Part shown: positions 46,862 through 55,402 of the stretch, piece after piece
Layout of the letters: every line of letters begins with the position of its first letter
Position numbering within the stretch: position 1 is the stretch's first letter
From: UBA11358 sp049517655
GTDB lineage: Bacteria > Verrucomicrobiota > Verrucomicrobiia > Limisphaerales > UBA11358
Assembly (NCBI GenBank): GCA_049517655.1
Contig: JBEKRQ010000002.1
Location: forward strand, 496,001-560,000
DNA: 64,000 nucleotides
Direction of reading: 5' to 3'
Position numbers and translations under genes: made by a program
The notes under the pieces: model-generated
What the model saw: the letters and a program-made list of their open reading frames with translations, nothing else
Told to the model about the DNA's origin: nothing
The model's database searches: none

Positions 46862-48310
46862 TTACGCAGCAGCGCGGGCGGCCGCCAGGTCCTGTTTGCG
46901 TTGACGCAAGCTCTTGAAAAATTCGTAACCCTCGCGGAGGCGGCGAACGCAAACATCCTTGTCTTCCAGCATCGTCTTGATGATGCGGAGAATCGGTTTC
47001 GGACGCAGATAGTAGGCGCGATAGAAACGATCCACTTCCTCAAAAATCTCGTCCTTGCTGAGACCGGGATATTCGAGCGCACTTTGCTGAAAGCCGTCAT
47101 CCTCAACAAGGTCCGTCTTGTCCCTTTTCACAAACCAGCCATTGAGTCTGGCCTGTTCGTAAAGTTCCGTGCCCGGATACGGCGCGGCGAGGCTGACCTG
47201 CAAACTGAAAATATCAAGTTCCTGCGCAAACCGGATGCTTTGCTCGATGGTTTCCTTCGTCTCCACCGGCAAACCCAGAACGAATGTGCCGTGAATGACA
47301 ACACCAGCCCGATGGCAGGCCTTGGTGAACTGGCGCATTTCGTCAATGGTCACGCCCTTTTTGATGTGCGTAAGGATGCCGTCGTTGCCGCTTTCGTAAC
47401 CGACGAGGAACAGGCGCAGGCCGTTGTCCTTGAAGTATTTTATCGCGTCATAATCGAGGTTCGCGCGGCTGTTGCACGACCAATGAACACCGAGCGGGCC
47501 GAGTTTTTTGGCGATTTCACGCGCGCGCGGCAGGTTTGCAGTAAACGTGTCGTCATCGAAGAAAAATTCCTTCACCTGCGGGAACAGTTTCTTCATGTAG
47601 GTCATTTCATCGGCGACGTTTTGCGGCGAGCGGACGCGGTATTTGTGTCCGCCGATGGTTTGCGGCCAGAGGCAGAACGTGCATTGCGCCGGACAGCCGC
47701 GCCCTGTGTACATGCTGATGTAAGGATGCAGCAGGTAGCCGATGAAATAGTTCTCAATCTTCAAGTCGCGTTTGTAAACGTCCGCCACCCACGGGAGCGT
47801 GTCCATGTCCTGAATCATCTCGCGCTCGGGGTTGTGTTTGACTTTGCCGTCCTTGTCCTTGTAGGAAAGCCCGGCGATGGTCGCGAGGTCGCGGCCTTCG
47901 GCAACTTCCCTGCAGGTGTAGTCAAACTCCTTGCGGCCCACCCAGTCAATCGCCCAGGACGCCTTCAAGGTTTCCGTCGGCAACACCATCGTATGCGCGC
48001 CAACGAAACCAATTTTGACACCCGGTTTCTGCCGTTTGATGGCCTCGGCCACCTTGCAATCGTTCTTCAACGACGGCGTGGAGGTGTTGATGATGACGTG
48101 ATCGAAATCCTTCGCGATGCGCAGGCATTCCTCGACGCCGATGTTGTGCGGCGGGCAGTCCAGCAGGCGCGAATTCGGCGTGAGCGCGGCGGGTTGCGCG
48201 AGCCAGGTGGGATACCAATAGCTGGTGACCTCGCGCCGCGCCTGGTAGCGTGCACCCGCGCCGCCGTCGAATCCGTCAAAGCTGGGTGGTGAAAGAAAAA
48301 GCGCACTCAT
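46862..48310 (-). CDS. hpnJ: Hopanoid radical SAM protein HpnJ
   Basis: B12-binding-domain radical SAM enzyme linked to side-chain modification of bacteriohopanepolyols; HpnJ is associated with cyclitol ether formation. The SAM-cluster motif CPAQCTFC lies at residues 206-213 after an N-terminal cobalamin-like domain (VIINTSTPSLKNDCKVAEAIKR ... GAHTMVLPTE). Later blocks are FFDDDTFTANLPRAREI and VIHGTFVLGLPVETKETIEQSIRFA. Length 482 is normal. It follows hpnH by 10 bases. Squalene-hopene cyclase and other hpn genes are not in this window. Confidence 0.92.
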   Translation of the reverse strand: MSALFLSPPSFDGFDGGAGARYQARREVTSYWYPTWLAQPAALTPNSRLLDCPPHNIGVEECLRIAKDFDHVIINTSTPSLKNDCKVAEAIKRQKPGVKIGFVGAHTMVLPTETLKASWAIDWVGRKEFDYTCREVAEGRDLATIAGLSYKDKDGKVKHNPEREMIQDMDTLPWVADVYKRDLKIENYFIGYLLHPYISMYTGRGCPAQCTFCLWPQTIGGHKYRVRSPQNVADEMTYMKKLFPQVKEFFFDDDTFTANLPRAREIAKKLGPLGVHWSCNSRANLDYDAIKYFKDNGLRLFLVGYESGNDGILTHIKKGVTIDEMRQFTKACHRAGVVIHGTFVLGLPVETKETIEQSIRFAQELDIFSLQVSLAAPYPGTELYEQARLNGWFVKRDKTDLVEDDGFQQSALEYPGLSKDEIFEEVDRFYRAYYLRPKPILRIIKTMLEDKDVCVRRLREGYEFFKSLRQRKQDLAAARAAA

Positions 48311-48320
48311 GCCAATAAGT

Positions 48321-49751
48321 TTATTCCGTCTTTATTTCAGTCTTCCTTGCCTCTTTAATTTTCGCCAGCAATTCGTCGCGGTCATTCGTGTCGCCTTCGC
48401 TGCCGCAAAAAGTGCCGACGTGCGGCGCGCCATCGCCATTTCCTGCCAGGGCCGGTTCAATGGCGGCTTTCGTCCCGGCCAGATGGCCTTTGCCGATGCT
48501 AGAACCGTTGAACGCATTCACTTCGTGGCCGCGGTTGTAACGCGCGGGTCTCGGCGCGAAGTTATAAATGAAATTTTTCCAACCATCGCGCAGACTTGGA
48601 CTAAGTGCGCCGCTGGGATCGTAACCGCAATGGACCATGCAGTTTTCGCAGCGCGGATCCCGCACGTTGCCGTCCACAACACCATATCTTTCCCAATCCA
48701 CCTTTTCCAACATTTCCTGATAACCGGCATAATGGCCCGCTGTGTTTTCGGTGTCAGTCATCAGGTAACACGGCGCTTTCCAGCCGCGGATGTTGTAGGT
48801 GGGAATGGCCCACGCGGAACAGGTCAGCTCGCGTTTGCCGGCGAGGAATTCCTGATAAACCAGCGTGCCGAAAATTGTGAACTTCTCACCCCACTCTTTG
48901 ACTTTTGCGAATTTCTCGCGCGTCATGTCACGCGTGAGGAAGAATTGCTTTGGGTCTTTGCCGAGGCGCTTGACCATGTCCTCCTTCGCGGCGTCATAGT
49001 CGTAGCCGGGCGAAATCGTGTGGCCGTCCACGCCGAGCCAGGAGAAAAATTTAAACATCTCTTCGATTTCCTGGACATCGGTCTCCCTGTAAACAGTCGT
49101 GTTCGTGGCGACTTGATAGCCAAGAATTTTCGCCATTTTGATCGCTTGGACGCATTCCTTGAACACGCCTTCGCGCTCGACGGTTAGGTCGTGCGTGTAT
49201 TCGAGACCGTCAATGTGAATGTTCCAATACATCCACTTTGTCGGACGGATGGTGGAATTGCGGATTGGCGATTTCGGATTGCGGATTGTGGCTGCGTCCC
49301 GCTCGTTGAGCAATTTGTCCGCAATTAATTTTCCGATCTTGTTTTCCAATTTAATCCGCATTCCGCGATCCGCATTCCGCAATTCGGCGGCAAGGTAATC
49401 CTTCATTTTCTTCCGCATGAACAGGCCGTTCGTGCAGATATAGACGATGCGGCCCTGCCGGAGCAGGCTGTTCACCAGTTCCTCGATTTTCGGATAAATC
49501 AGCGGTTCACCGCCACAAATCGAAACCATCGGGGCGTCGCATTCCATCGCCACTTCCAGGCATTTTTCGAGCGGCACGATGTCCTTGAGGCTGGTGGAAT
49601 ATTCGCGGATGCGCCCGCAACCGGTGCAGGTCAGGTTGCACGTGTGGAGCGGTTCGAGTTGCAGCACCATTGCAAATTTTGGCGTGCGCCGCAGTTTATG
49701 CTTGATGATATGACCGGCGATTTTCACCGACAGCACGAAAGGAAACCGCAT
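48321..49751 (-). CDS. hpnH: Hopanoid radical SAM protein HpnH, with repeat-derived insertion
   Basis: Adenosyl-hopene transferase that adds the 5'-deoxyadenosyl group to diploptene, the first step to extended hopanoids. The cluster motif CNLTCTGC is at residues 38-45, followed by SICGGEPLIYP and VYICTNGLFM. At 476 residues it is some 100 longer than usual. Residues about 122-166 (RNADRGMRIKLENKIGK ... RNPKSPIRNST) are bounded by two heptamer arrays and interrupt the path before WNIHIDGLEYTHD. The C-terminal tail after residue 425 is also variable. It overlaps nothing and starts 3 bases after the small lipoprotein stop. Confidence 0.92.
   Translation of the reverse strand: MRFPFVLSVKIAGHIIKHKLRRTPKFAMVLQLEPLHTCNLTCTGCGRIREYSTSLKDIVPLEKCLEVAMECDAPMVSICGGEPLIYPKIEELVNSLLRQGRIVYICTNGLFMRKKMKDYLAAELRNADRGMRIKLENKIGKLIADKLLNERDAATIRNPKSPIRNSTIRPTKWMYWNIHIDGLEYTHDLTVEREGVFKECVQAIKMAKILGYQVATNTTVYRETDVQEIEEMFKFFSWLGVDGHTISPGYDYDAAKEDMVKRLGKDPKQFFLTRDMTREKFAKVKEWGEKFTIFGTLVYQEFLAGKRELTCSAWAIPTYNIRGWKAPCYLMTDTENTAGHYAGYQEMLEKVDWERYGVVDGNVRDPRCENCMVHCGYDPSGALSPSLRDGWKNFIYNFAPRPARYNRGHEVNAFNGSSIGKGHLAGTKAAIEPALAGNGDGAPHVGTFCGSEGDTNDRDELLAKIKEARKTEIKTE
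49256..49290 (-). repeat. Heptamer repeat inside hpnH, downstream array
   Basis: AATTGCG, GATTGGC, GATTTCG, GATTGCG, GATTGTG (plus-strand reading). It encodes part of the RNPKSPIRN loop. Confidence 0.85.
49351..49385 (-). repeat. Heptamer repeat inside hpnH, upstream array
   Basis: TAATCCG, CATTCCG, CGATCCG, CATTCCG, CAATTCG. It is in inverted orientation relative to the other array in the gene, so the 60 bases between them could be extruded on a stem. Confidence 0.85.
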
Positions 49752-49754
49752 AAA

Positions 49755-49949
49755 TTATCGGGCTTGAGCGAATTGTTTGGACGGTTCAGGCGCAGGCATG
49801 GGAACGCCGGTCACCGCCGGTGCGCCGGTTTTCATAAGAAACATTGCGGGCGAAACGGTGCCACCGGCGTTGATGCCGCCACAGCCGGCGGCGCACAGCG
49901 CAACCGCCGTCAGCATTGCCAGCCACAGAAAATTCCGGTTTAATCCCAC
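49755..49949 (-). CDS. Small lipoprotein at the head of the hopanoid operon
   Basis: A 64-residue predicted lipoprotein: short basic start, hydrophobic FLWLAMLTAVALC and a lipobox ending AAGC followed by GGINAGG. The remainder is Pro/Ala-rich with no fold evident. The GTG at 49949 fits a signal-peptide start; an ATG ten codons later would leave too short an n-region. It is immediately upstream of hpnH with a 3-base gap, so it is presumably co-expressed; role unknown. Confidence 0.65.
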   Translation of the reverse strand: MGLNRNFLWLAMLTAVALCAAGCGGINAGGTVSPAMFLMKTGAPAVTGVPMPAPEPSKQFAQAR

Positions 49950-49976
49950 TTGCCCAGTATAAAACAGCTTGATGCG

Positions 49977-50777
49977 ATGGCAACTTTTAATTACGCGTCC
50001 CCCCATGCGCCAAAGTGCAAACTGGGCGCAACGATCGTTGTTTTGGCGGCCATGGGGACCGCTTTTGCCGGCGAAGCGCTGAATAAAATCTTTGCATCAC
50101 GCGCCGAGGCGGAATTCCACCGCGCGCAAATTGAATTTCAATCGAACACAAACGTTTCAGCCACTGCATGGGAATTTGCCCGTGCGTGCTTTGACTTCGC
50201 TGACTTCGCCACGAACGACGCTGAACGCGTCGTCATTGCCCGGCAAGGCATCGCCGCCTGTCGCCAACTGATCATGCGCAAGCCGGAATCCGCGCCCGCT
50301 CATTATTATCTGGCGATGGACCTCGGCCAGCTTGCCCGCACGAAAACGCTCGGCGCGCTGAAAATTGTCAGGGAAATCGAACATGAATTCAAAACGGCGG
50401 CGGGACTTGACGGGCATTTTGATTACGCCGGGCCGGAGCGAGCTCTCGGATTGCTGTATCGCGATGCGCCGGGCTGGCCCGTGAGCATTGGCAGCCGCCA
50501 CAAAGCGCGCCAATGGCTTGAACGTGCGGCGAAACTTGCGCCACAGTATCCGGAAAACCATTTGAACCTGGTCGAGTCTTATCTCCAATGGCATGACCAA
50601 ACCAGCGCGAATCGTGAATGGGAGGCCCTCGATATGCTTTGGCCGGGCGCGCGAACAAATTTTGTCGGCGAAGCGTGGGAACGAAGCTGGGATGATTGGT
50701 CGGCGCGGCGCGACGCCGCTCGAAAGCAGTTGAGCGAAATTCCCAAGCCGCTGAATTCTCCGAAAAATAATCGCTGA
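49977..50777 (+). CDS. Exported TPR-like protein
   Basis: A 266-residue protein with an N-terminal signal-type helix (LGATIVVLAAMGTAFAGEA). The rest is helical: AWEFARACFDFADFATNDAERVVIARQGIAACRQLI and PESAPAHYYLAMDLGQLARTKTLGALKIVREIE, then GPERALGLLYRDAPGWPVSIGSRHKARQWLERAAKLAPQYPENHLNLVESYL. This resembles the periplasmic TatT/T-component group of TPR proteins. Divergent from the hopanoid operon, with starts about 30 bases apart. Function unknown. An ATG nine codons upstream is an alternative start. Confidence 0.75.
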   Translation: MATFNYASPHAPKCKLGATIVVLAAMGTAFAGEALNKIFASRAEAEFHRAQIEFQSNTNVSATAWEFARACFDFADFATNDAERVVIARQGIAACRQLIMRKPESAPAHYYLAMDLGQLARTKTLGALKIVREIEHEFKTAAGLDGHFDYAGPERALGLLYRDAPGWPVSIGSRHKARQWLERAAKLAPQYPENHLNLVESYLQWHDQTSANREWEALDMLWPGARTNFVGEAWERSWDDWSARRDAARKQLSEIPKPLNSPKNNR

Positions 50778-50892
50778 TTCGTGGAAAAATTCATTCACAC
50801 TCAAACAGTGGGCAAAAAATTCTGTGGCGGTGGCATCAGGGGTGGATTAGCTTGTTACTTGAAAACGGGTTTCGCGACAATTTGCACACACC

Positions 50893-51477
50893 ATGGCCAA
50901 ACGATTGCTGGCAACGTTAACTGACACGACTTTGTTTCTGCAGGAGTGGTTCGCCAATCCACAGCGGACAGGTGCGGTTGTGCCCAGTTCCAGGCAACTC
51001 GCCACTGCGATGGCGCGCTGGCTGCCCTCCGATCCGGAGAGTTTTGTGCTCGAGCTCGGCCCCGGCACCGGTGCGGTCACACAGGCGCTCATCGGACGCG
51101 GCTTGCGCGAGGAGCGGCTCGTGGCCATTGAAAAAAATCCCAAGATGGCGCACTTGTTGCGCCAGCGTTTTCCCCGCGCCCACATCATCAACGGCGACGC
51201 GTGGCATCTGGATGTTTTGCTGCGCGAACACAACGAACCAATTGAAAGTGTCGGTGCGGTCATCTCCAGCCTGCCATTGCTGAATTTTCCGCCGGAAGAA
51301 GCCGAGGCGCTGGCCGAAAAAATCCGCGCGATTTTGCAGCACGGCGGCAAATGGGTTCAATACAGCTATCATCTCGGCAACGAACGGCATAGAAGCGCCA
51401 CGCGTTTCCATCGGCTGGCTTCCAACATCATCTGGCTGAACCTGCCGCCCGCACGTGTGAGTGTTTATCAGAAGTAA
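50893..51477 (+). CDS. Phospholipid/ornithine-lipid N-methyltransferase (PmtA-like)
   Basis: A 194-residue SAM methyltransferase. Motif I is VLELGPGTGAVTQALI, preceded by the characteristic RTGAVVPSSRQLATAMAR and followed by ERLVAIEKNPKMAHLLRQRFPRAHIINGDA and VISSLPLLNFP. This resembles the short rRNA-dimethylase-like group that includes PmtA and OlsG, which methylate phosphatidylethanolamine or ornithine lipid. Which lipid is used here is unknown. It converges on the lipoprotein gene downstream with an 11-base gap. Confidence 0.85.
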   Translation: MAKRLLATLTDTTLFLQEWFANPQRTGAVVPSSRQLATAMARWLPSDPESFVLELGPGTGAVTQALIGRGLREERLVAIEKNPKMAHLLRQRFPRAHIINGDAWHLDVLLREHNEPIESVGAVISSLPLLNFPPEEAEALAEKIRAILQHGGKWVQYSYHLGNERHRSATRFHRLASNIIWLNLPPARVSVYQK

Positions 51478-51488
51478 CCGCGTAAATA

Positions 51489-52874
51489 TTATTTCGCGCT
51501 TTCGGTCCGTTTCAACTGGTTGACGAGATTTTTTACCTGGGCGTTTTCAGGATCCAACTTCAGACAGGTGGAGGCCACCAAAACGGCATCGGAACTCCGC
51601 TGCTGGCCCAGTAAGAAATTAACATATCGGAACACGGCTTCAGGCGAGTAAGGACAAAGCGCAAACGCCTGCCGAAAAGCAAAATCCGCCTCATTATTCA
51701 TGCGTTCTTTTCCCAAAGAATCGCTGGCGTGTTGCGCGCGCCACACGTAAACGCTGGCGATGGAAGTGCGTAGTTTAGAAAACCATTTTTGCGCGTCCAT
51801 GTTTTGGAGGAAATGTGGATCGCCTTTGAAGCCGCTGAAGTCCTGCTTGAGATACACCTTCTCCACAAACGCAGTCACGTCCTCAACCGGTATATCATCG
51901 TTCAACCAATCGCCAATCATCGGGCTGACATATTTTGACCAGTAATCATGATCATGCCGGACGGTTTCTGCGGACAATGCCGACAAAGGCTGCCGGTTGA
52001 TTTTCATGATCAAATCATGCGGCTCGAGATAAGGATACATCCAGTCGAGAGGGAAACTCTCTTCAATATAAAATTCACGGCTTGGATTTTTGTCAAAAAT
52101 GACTTTGACCAGCAGCGCATTGAGTTCCATTACAGCAACCTGGCCACTGACTTGAATCTTACCATTTGAATCCCGCGTGAAATTCTCGCCGGGCTTGAGC
52201 TGGCCATTTTGCATCCGTTCCTGGGCATCCTTCACAAAATCATCAAAACATTTTTGCGAATCCTCCTTGGTTGGAATGTAAATTTTGTCCCCATACATGG
52301 ACCGCAGATAATCCAAATACGTCATATCTGCGAGTGCATTTTGGGTGAGCGCAAAAAAGGGATCCGCATTGATCTGCGATTTGCACAACGCTGTGACCAA
52401 AAACCTTCCTGGATCCGTGCCACCAAAATAAATACTCCCGGCCGGTATTGACCGGATGATGTCTCGTCCAAAGGCAATGGGATATTTTTCGTCGCCGTTG
52501 GCAAAGTCTTCAAACATGCCATAAATTTCCAGCAATGCCTGCCATTGTATTCCCCGCAAGCGCGGATCAGATGCACCGGGGTGTTCATATTGCGGCGCGC
52601 GATTTCGGAAATCCATAAACATATTGCTGACCGTCAACCAATCGCCTTTCCCTGCCGCAACGAAAAAGGATTTGAATTCCGGCAACATTTCCTGCCCTTC
52701 GGCCTTGACTGCCGCATTTGCTTGGGTCTCCTTTTCCGAAATGAACGCTTTCAATGGCGCGGAAGCTTCCGATTGGTCGAGCGACCACGAGGAAGCAGGC
52801 GGTTTTTTGGCACAGCCGATGAATAATCCAATACCGAGAATCACCAATCCCAAGGATCTGACTGTTGTTTTCAT
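51489..52874 (-). CDS. Hypothetical lipoprotein
   Basis: A 461-residue protein. The start MKTTVRSLGLVILGIGLFIGCAKK has a clear lipobox (LFIGC), so it is anchored in a membrane. The remainder is helical with TYLDYLRSMYGDKIYIPTKED and SFPLDWMYPYLEPHDLIMKI in the middle and a TPR-like end (DFAFRQAFALCPYSPEAVFRYVNFLLGQQRSSDAVLVAS). I do not recognise a family. The upstream open extension of 15 codons lacks signal features. It diverges from the suf operon. Confidence 0.75.
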   Translation of the reverse strand: MKTTVRSLGLVILGIGLFIGCAKKPPASSWSLDQSEASAPLKAFISEKETQANAAVKAEGQEMLPEFKSFFVAAGKGDWLTVSNMFMDFRNRAPQYEHPGASDPRLRGIQWQALLEIYGMFEDFANGDEKYPIAFGRDIIRSIPAGSIYFGGTDPGRFLVTALCKSQINADPFFALTQNALADMTYLDYLRSMYGDKIYIPTKEDSQKCFDDFVKDAQERMQNGQLKPGENFTRDSNGKIQVSGQVAVMELNALLVKVIFDKNPSREFYIEESFPLDWMYPYLEPHDLIMKINRQPLSALSAETVRHDHDYWSKYVSPMIGDWLNDDIPVEDVTAFVEKVYLKQDFSGFKGDPHFLQNMDAQKWFSKLRTSIASVYVWRAQHASDSLGKERMNNEADFAFRQAFALCPYSPEAVFRYVNFLLGQQRSSDAVLVASTCLKLDPENAQVKNLVNQLKRTESAK

Positions 52875-52975
52875 AGATTTACTTTCGCCGTTGTTTTCAC
52901 TGAACAGACACCGAGCCATGCCGGATTTGTATAAAAATCTATCCCTTTTGTCGTTACGACCGTCTTAATCATTTA

Positions 52976-52994
52976 ATTTAGAATTATTCTAAAT
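52976..52994. promoter_or_regulatory. Fur/PerR-type palindrome upstream of sufB
   Basis: ATTTAGAATTATTCTAAAT, a perfect 9-1-9 palindrome. Its inner TTAGAAT-N-ATTCTAA has the shape of boxes bound by Fur-family peroxide or iron regulators. It lies between the divergent lipoprotein gene and sufB. Iron or oxidative control of the suf genes would fit, but the regulator is not in the window. Confidence 0.7.
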
Positions 52995-53033
52995 CTTGAT
53001 AAACTTTAGTCTCGGATTCACTCTAACTGCGTC

Positions 53034-53135
53034 ATGAACATGGTCGAGAAAAAATTAAACGACCGCTTGACCGAACAGCTGGGCATGACCGGTTTTCGGC
53101 TCGCGCTGCAACGCCAGCAGGTTTGTGACGATTAA
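53034..53135 (+). CDS. Very small ORF ahead of sufB
   Basis: A 33-codon open frame (MNMVEKKLNDRLTEQLGMTG ...), Glu/Leu/Arg-rich and possibly helical. It ends 29 bases before sufB. Evidence is only position and an ATG start; no ribosome binding site is clear. It could be a leader peptide or noise. Confidence 0.25.
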   Translation: MNMVEKKLNDRLTEQLGMTGFRLALQRQQVCDD

Positions 53136-53164
53136 ACGATTTTAGCGATTTAACGGTTTGGAAA

Positions 53165-54613
53165 ATGAGCACGGCCACAGAAACCATCGAAGGCCTGGTC
53201 AAACAGGAATATAAATACGGTTTCTACACCAACGTGGAAACCGACTCGGCGCCTCCGGGCTTGAACGAGGACATCATCCGCCTCATCTCGGCGAAGAAAA
53301 ACGAGCCGGAGTGGCTGACAGATTGGCGGCTCAAGGCGTTTCGGCACTGGCAAACAATGCGGGAGCCGACCTGGGCGAAAGTTCATCACGAAAAAATCAA
53401 TTATCAAGACATCGTTTATTACTCCGCGCCGAAGAAAAAGGGCGGCGAACCGGGAAGCCTTGAGGAAGTGGATCCCAAATTGCTGGAGACCTACGAGAAA
53501 CTCGGCATTCCGCTGCGCGAACGCGAGCGGCTCGCGGGTGTGGCCGTGGACGCTGTGTTTGACAGCGTTTCCGTCGGCACAACGTTCAAAAAGCAGCTCG
53601 CCGAAAAAGGCATTATCTTCTGCTCGTTCAGCGACGCGGTGCAGGAACATCCCAACCTCGTCCGCAAATATCTCGGCATGGTCGTGCCTTACACCGACAA
53701 TTTCTTTGCCACGCTGAACTCCGCCGTCTTCACGGACGGTTCGTTCTGTTACATTCCCAAGGGCGTGCGTTGCCCGATGGAGCTCTCGACGTATTTTCGC
53801 ATCAACGCCGCGAAATCCGGCCAGTTCGAGCGGACGCTCATCATTGCCGACGAAGGCGCGTTCGTCAGCTACCTCGAAGGCTGCACCGCGCCGATGCGGG
53901 ATGAAAACCAGCTTCACGCGGCAGTCGTCGAGCTGATCGTGCTCGACAACGCGGAAATCAAATACTCGACCGTGCAGAATTGGTATCCGGGCGACGAGAA
54001 CGGCAAAGGCGGCATCTATAATTTTGTGACCAAGCGCGGCCTGTGCAGGGGCAGAAACTCGAAAATTTCTTGGACGCAGGTCGAGACCGGCTCGGCCATC
54101 ACGTGGAAATATCCAGGCTGCATTTTGCAGGGCGACAATTCCGCCGGTGAATTTTATTCCGTCGCGGTGACGAACAATTATCAGCAAGCCGACACCGGCA
54201 CGAAGATGATTCACATCGGCAAAAACACGCACAGCACGATTGTATCGAAGGGCATCGCCGCCGGACACGGCCAGAACAGCTATCGCGGCCTCGTAAAAGT
54301 CCTGAAGAGCGCTGCGAACGCGCGCAACTTCTCGCAGTGCGACTCGCTGCTCATCGGCAACAAGTGCGGGGCGCACACGTTCCCATACATTGAAGTGAAA
54401 AATACCTCCTCACGAGTGGAGCATGAGGCCTCGACGTCGAAGATTGGCGAGGACCAGATTTTTTACTGCAACCAGCGCGGACTTTCGACGCAGGATGCGG
54501 TAAACATGATTGTCAACGGCTTCTGCAAAGAAGTGTTCAAGGAACTGCCGATGGAATTTGCCGTCGAAGCGCAGAAACTTTTGGGCGTGAGTTTGGAAGG
54601 CAGTGTTGGATAA
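53165..54613 (+). CDS. sufB: Fe-S cluster assembly scaffold SufB
   Basis: A 482-residue scaffold component on which the SUF system builds [4Fe-4S] clusters, working with SufC and usually SufD. Typical segments: SVGTTFKKQLAEKGIIFCSFSDAVQEHP, VPYTDNFFATLNSAVFTDGSFCYIPKGVRCPMELSTYFRIN, GCTAPMRDENQLHAAVVEL and NCSQCDSLLIGNKCGAHTFPYIE-like FSQCDSLLIGNKCGAHTFPY. The C-terminal Cys in NQRGL-flanked region is retained. It heads sufB-sufC; sufD and sufS are not adjacent, unlike the common order. Confidence 0.96.
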   Translation: MSTATETIEGLVKQEYKYGFYTNVETDSAPPGLNEDIIRLISAKKNEPEWLTDWRLKAFRHWQTMREPTWAKVHHEKINYQDIVYYSAPKKKGGEPGSLEEVDPKLLETYEKLGIPLRERERLAGVAVDAVFDSVSVGTTFKKQLAEKGIIFCSFSDAVQEHPNLVRKYLGMVVPYTDNFFATLNSAVFTDGSFCYIPKGVRCPMELSTYFRINAAKSGQFERTLIIADEGAFVSYLEGCTAPMRDENQLHAAVVELIVLDNAEIKYSTVQNWYPGDENGKGGIYNFVTKRGLCRGRNSKISWTQVETGSAITWKYPGCILQGDNSAGEFYSVAVTNNYQQADTGTKMIHIGKNTHSTIVSKGIAAGHGQNSYRGLVKVLKSAANARNFSQCDSLLIGNKCGAHTFPYIEVKNTSSRVEHEASTSKIGEDQIFYCNQRGLSTQDAVNMIVNGFCKEVFKELPMEFAVEAQKLLGVSLEGSVG

Positions 54614-54628
54614 TTGAAACCCTACAAA

Positions 54629-55399
54629 ATGAGCAAACCGATTCTCGAAATCAAAAACCTCAGCGCGGGCGTTGAGGACAAGCAAATCCTGAGAGGGGTC
54701 AGCCTGACAATCAATGCCGGCGAGATCCACGCCATCATGGGACCGAACGGCAGCGGCAAAAGTACGCTGGCCGCCGTGCTGACCGGTCGCGACGGTTACA
54801 ATGTTACCGGAGGCGAGGTGATTTACCAAGGTAAGAACCTGTTCGATCTGGCTCCCGAGGAACGTGCGCGCGAAGGTCTGTTTCTGGCGTTTCAGTATCC
54901 GGTCGAAATTCCCGGCGTGAACAGCATCTATTTCCTCAAGGCTGCGCTAAACGAAATCCGCAAATCAAAAGGCGAGCCGGAACTGGACGCGATGGAGTTC
55001 CTCACTGTCGTAAAGGACAAGATGAAACTGCTCGAGCTCAATGAGGATTTGTTGAGACGTTCGGTCAATGAAGGTTTTTCCGGCGGCGAAAAGAAACGCA
55101 ATGAAATTTTCCAGATGGCGGTGCTCGAACCGAAGCTGGCCATTCTCGATGAAACCGATTCCGGCCTCGACATTGACGCGCTGCACATTGTCGCCGGCGG
55201 CGTCAACAAGCTGAAGCGACCCGACGGCGCGCAGCTTGTCATCACGCATTATCAGCGGTTGTTGAATTTTATCATCCCCGATTTTGTCCACGTGCTCTAC
55301 GATGGCCGCATCGTGAAGTCCGGCGACAAACAACTCGCGCTCGAACTTGAAGCCAAAGGCTACGACTGGATTACGAAAGGCGAAACCGTCAATACTTGA
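54629..55399 (+). CDS. sufC: Fe-S cluster assembly ATPase SufC
   Basis: A 256-residue ABC-type ATPase that powers SufB scaffolds. Walker A MGPNGSGKSTLAAVLTG (about residues 37-53), Q-loop LFLAFQYPVEIPGV, signature FSGGEKKRNEIFQ and Walker B LAILDETDSGLDIDAL. The ATG follows a short gap of 15 bases after sufB; a TTG at 54614 in the same frame is less likely. Four bases after its stop a conserved hypothetical starts. Confidence 0.97.
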   Translation: MSKPILEIKNLSAGVEDKQILRGVSLTINAGEIHAIMGPNGSGKSTLAAVLTGRDGYNVTGGEVIYQGKNLFDLAPEERAREGLFLAFQYPVEIPGVNSIYFLKAALNEIRKSKGEPELDAMEFLTVVKDKMKLLELNEDLLRRSVNEGFSGGEKKRNEIFQMAVLEPKLAILDETDSGLDIDALHIVAGGVNKLKRPDGAQLVITHYQRLLNFIIPDFVHVLYDGRIVKSGDKQLALELEAKGYDWITKGETVNT

Positions 55400-55402
55400 G
55401 CA

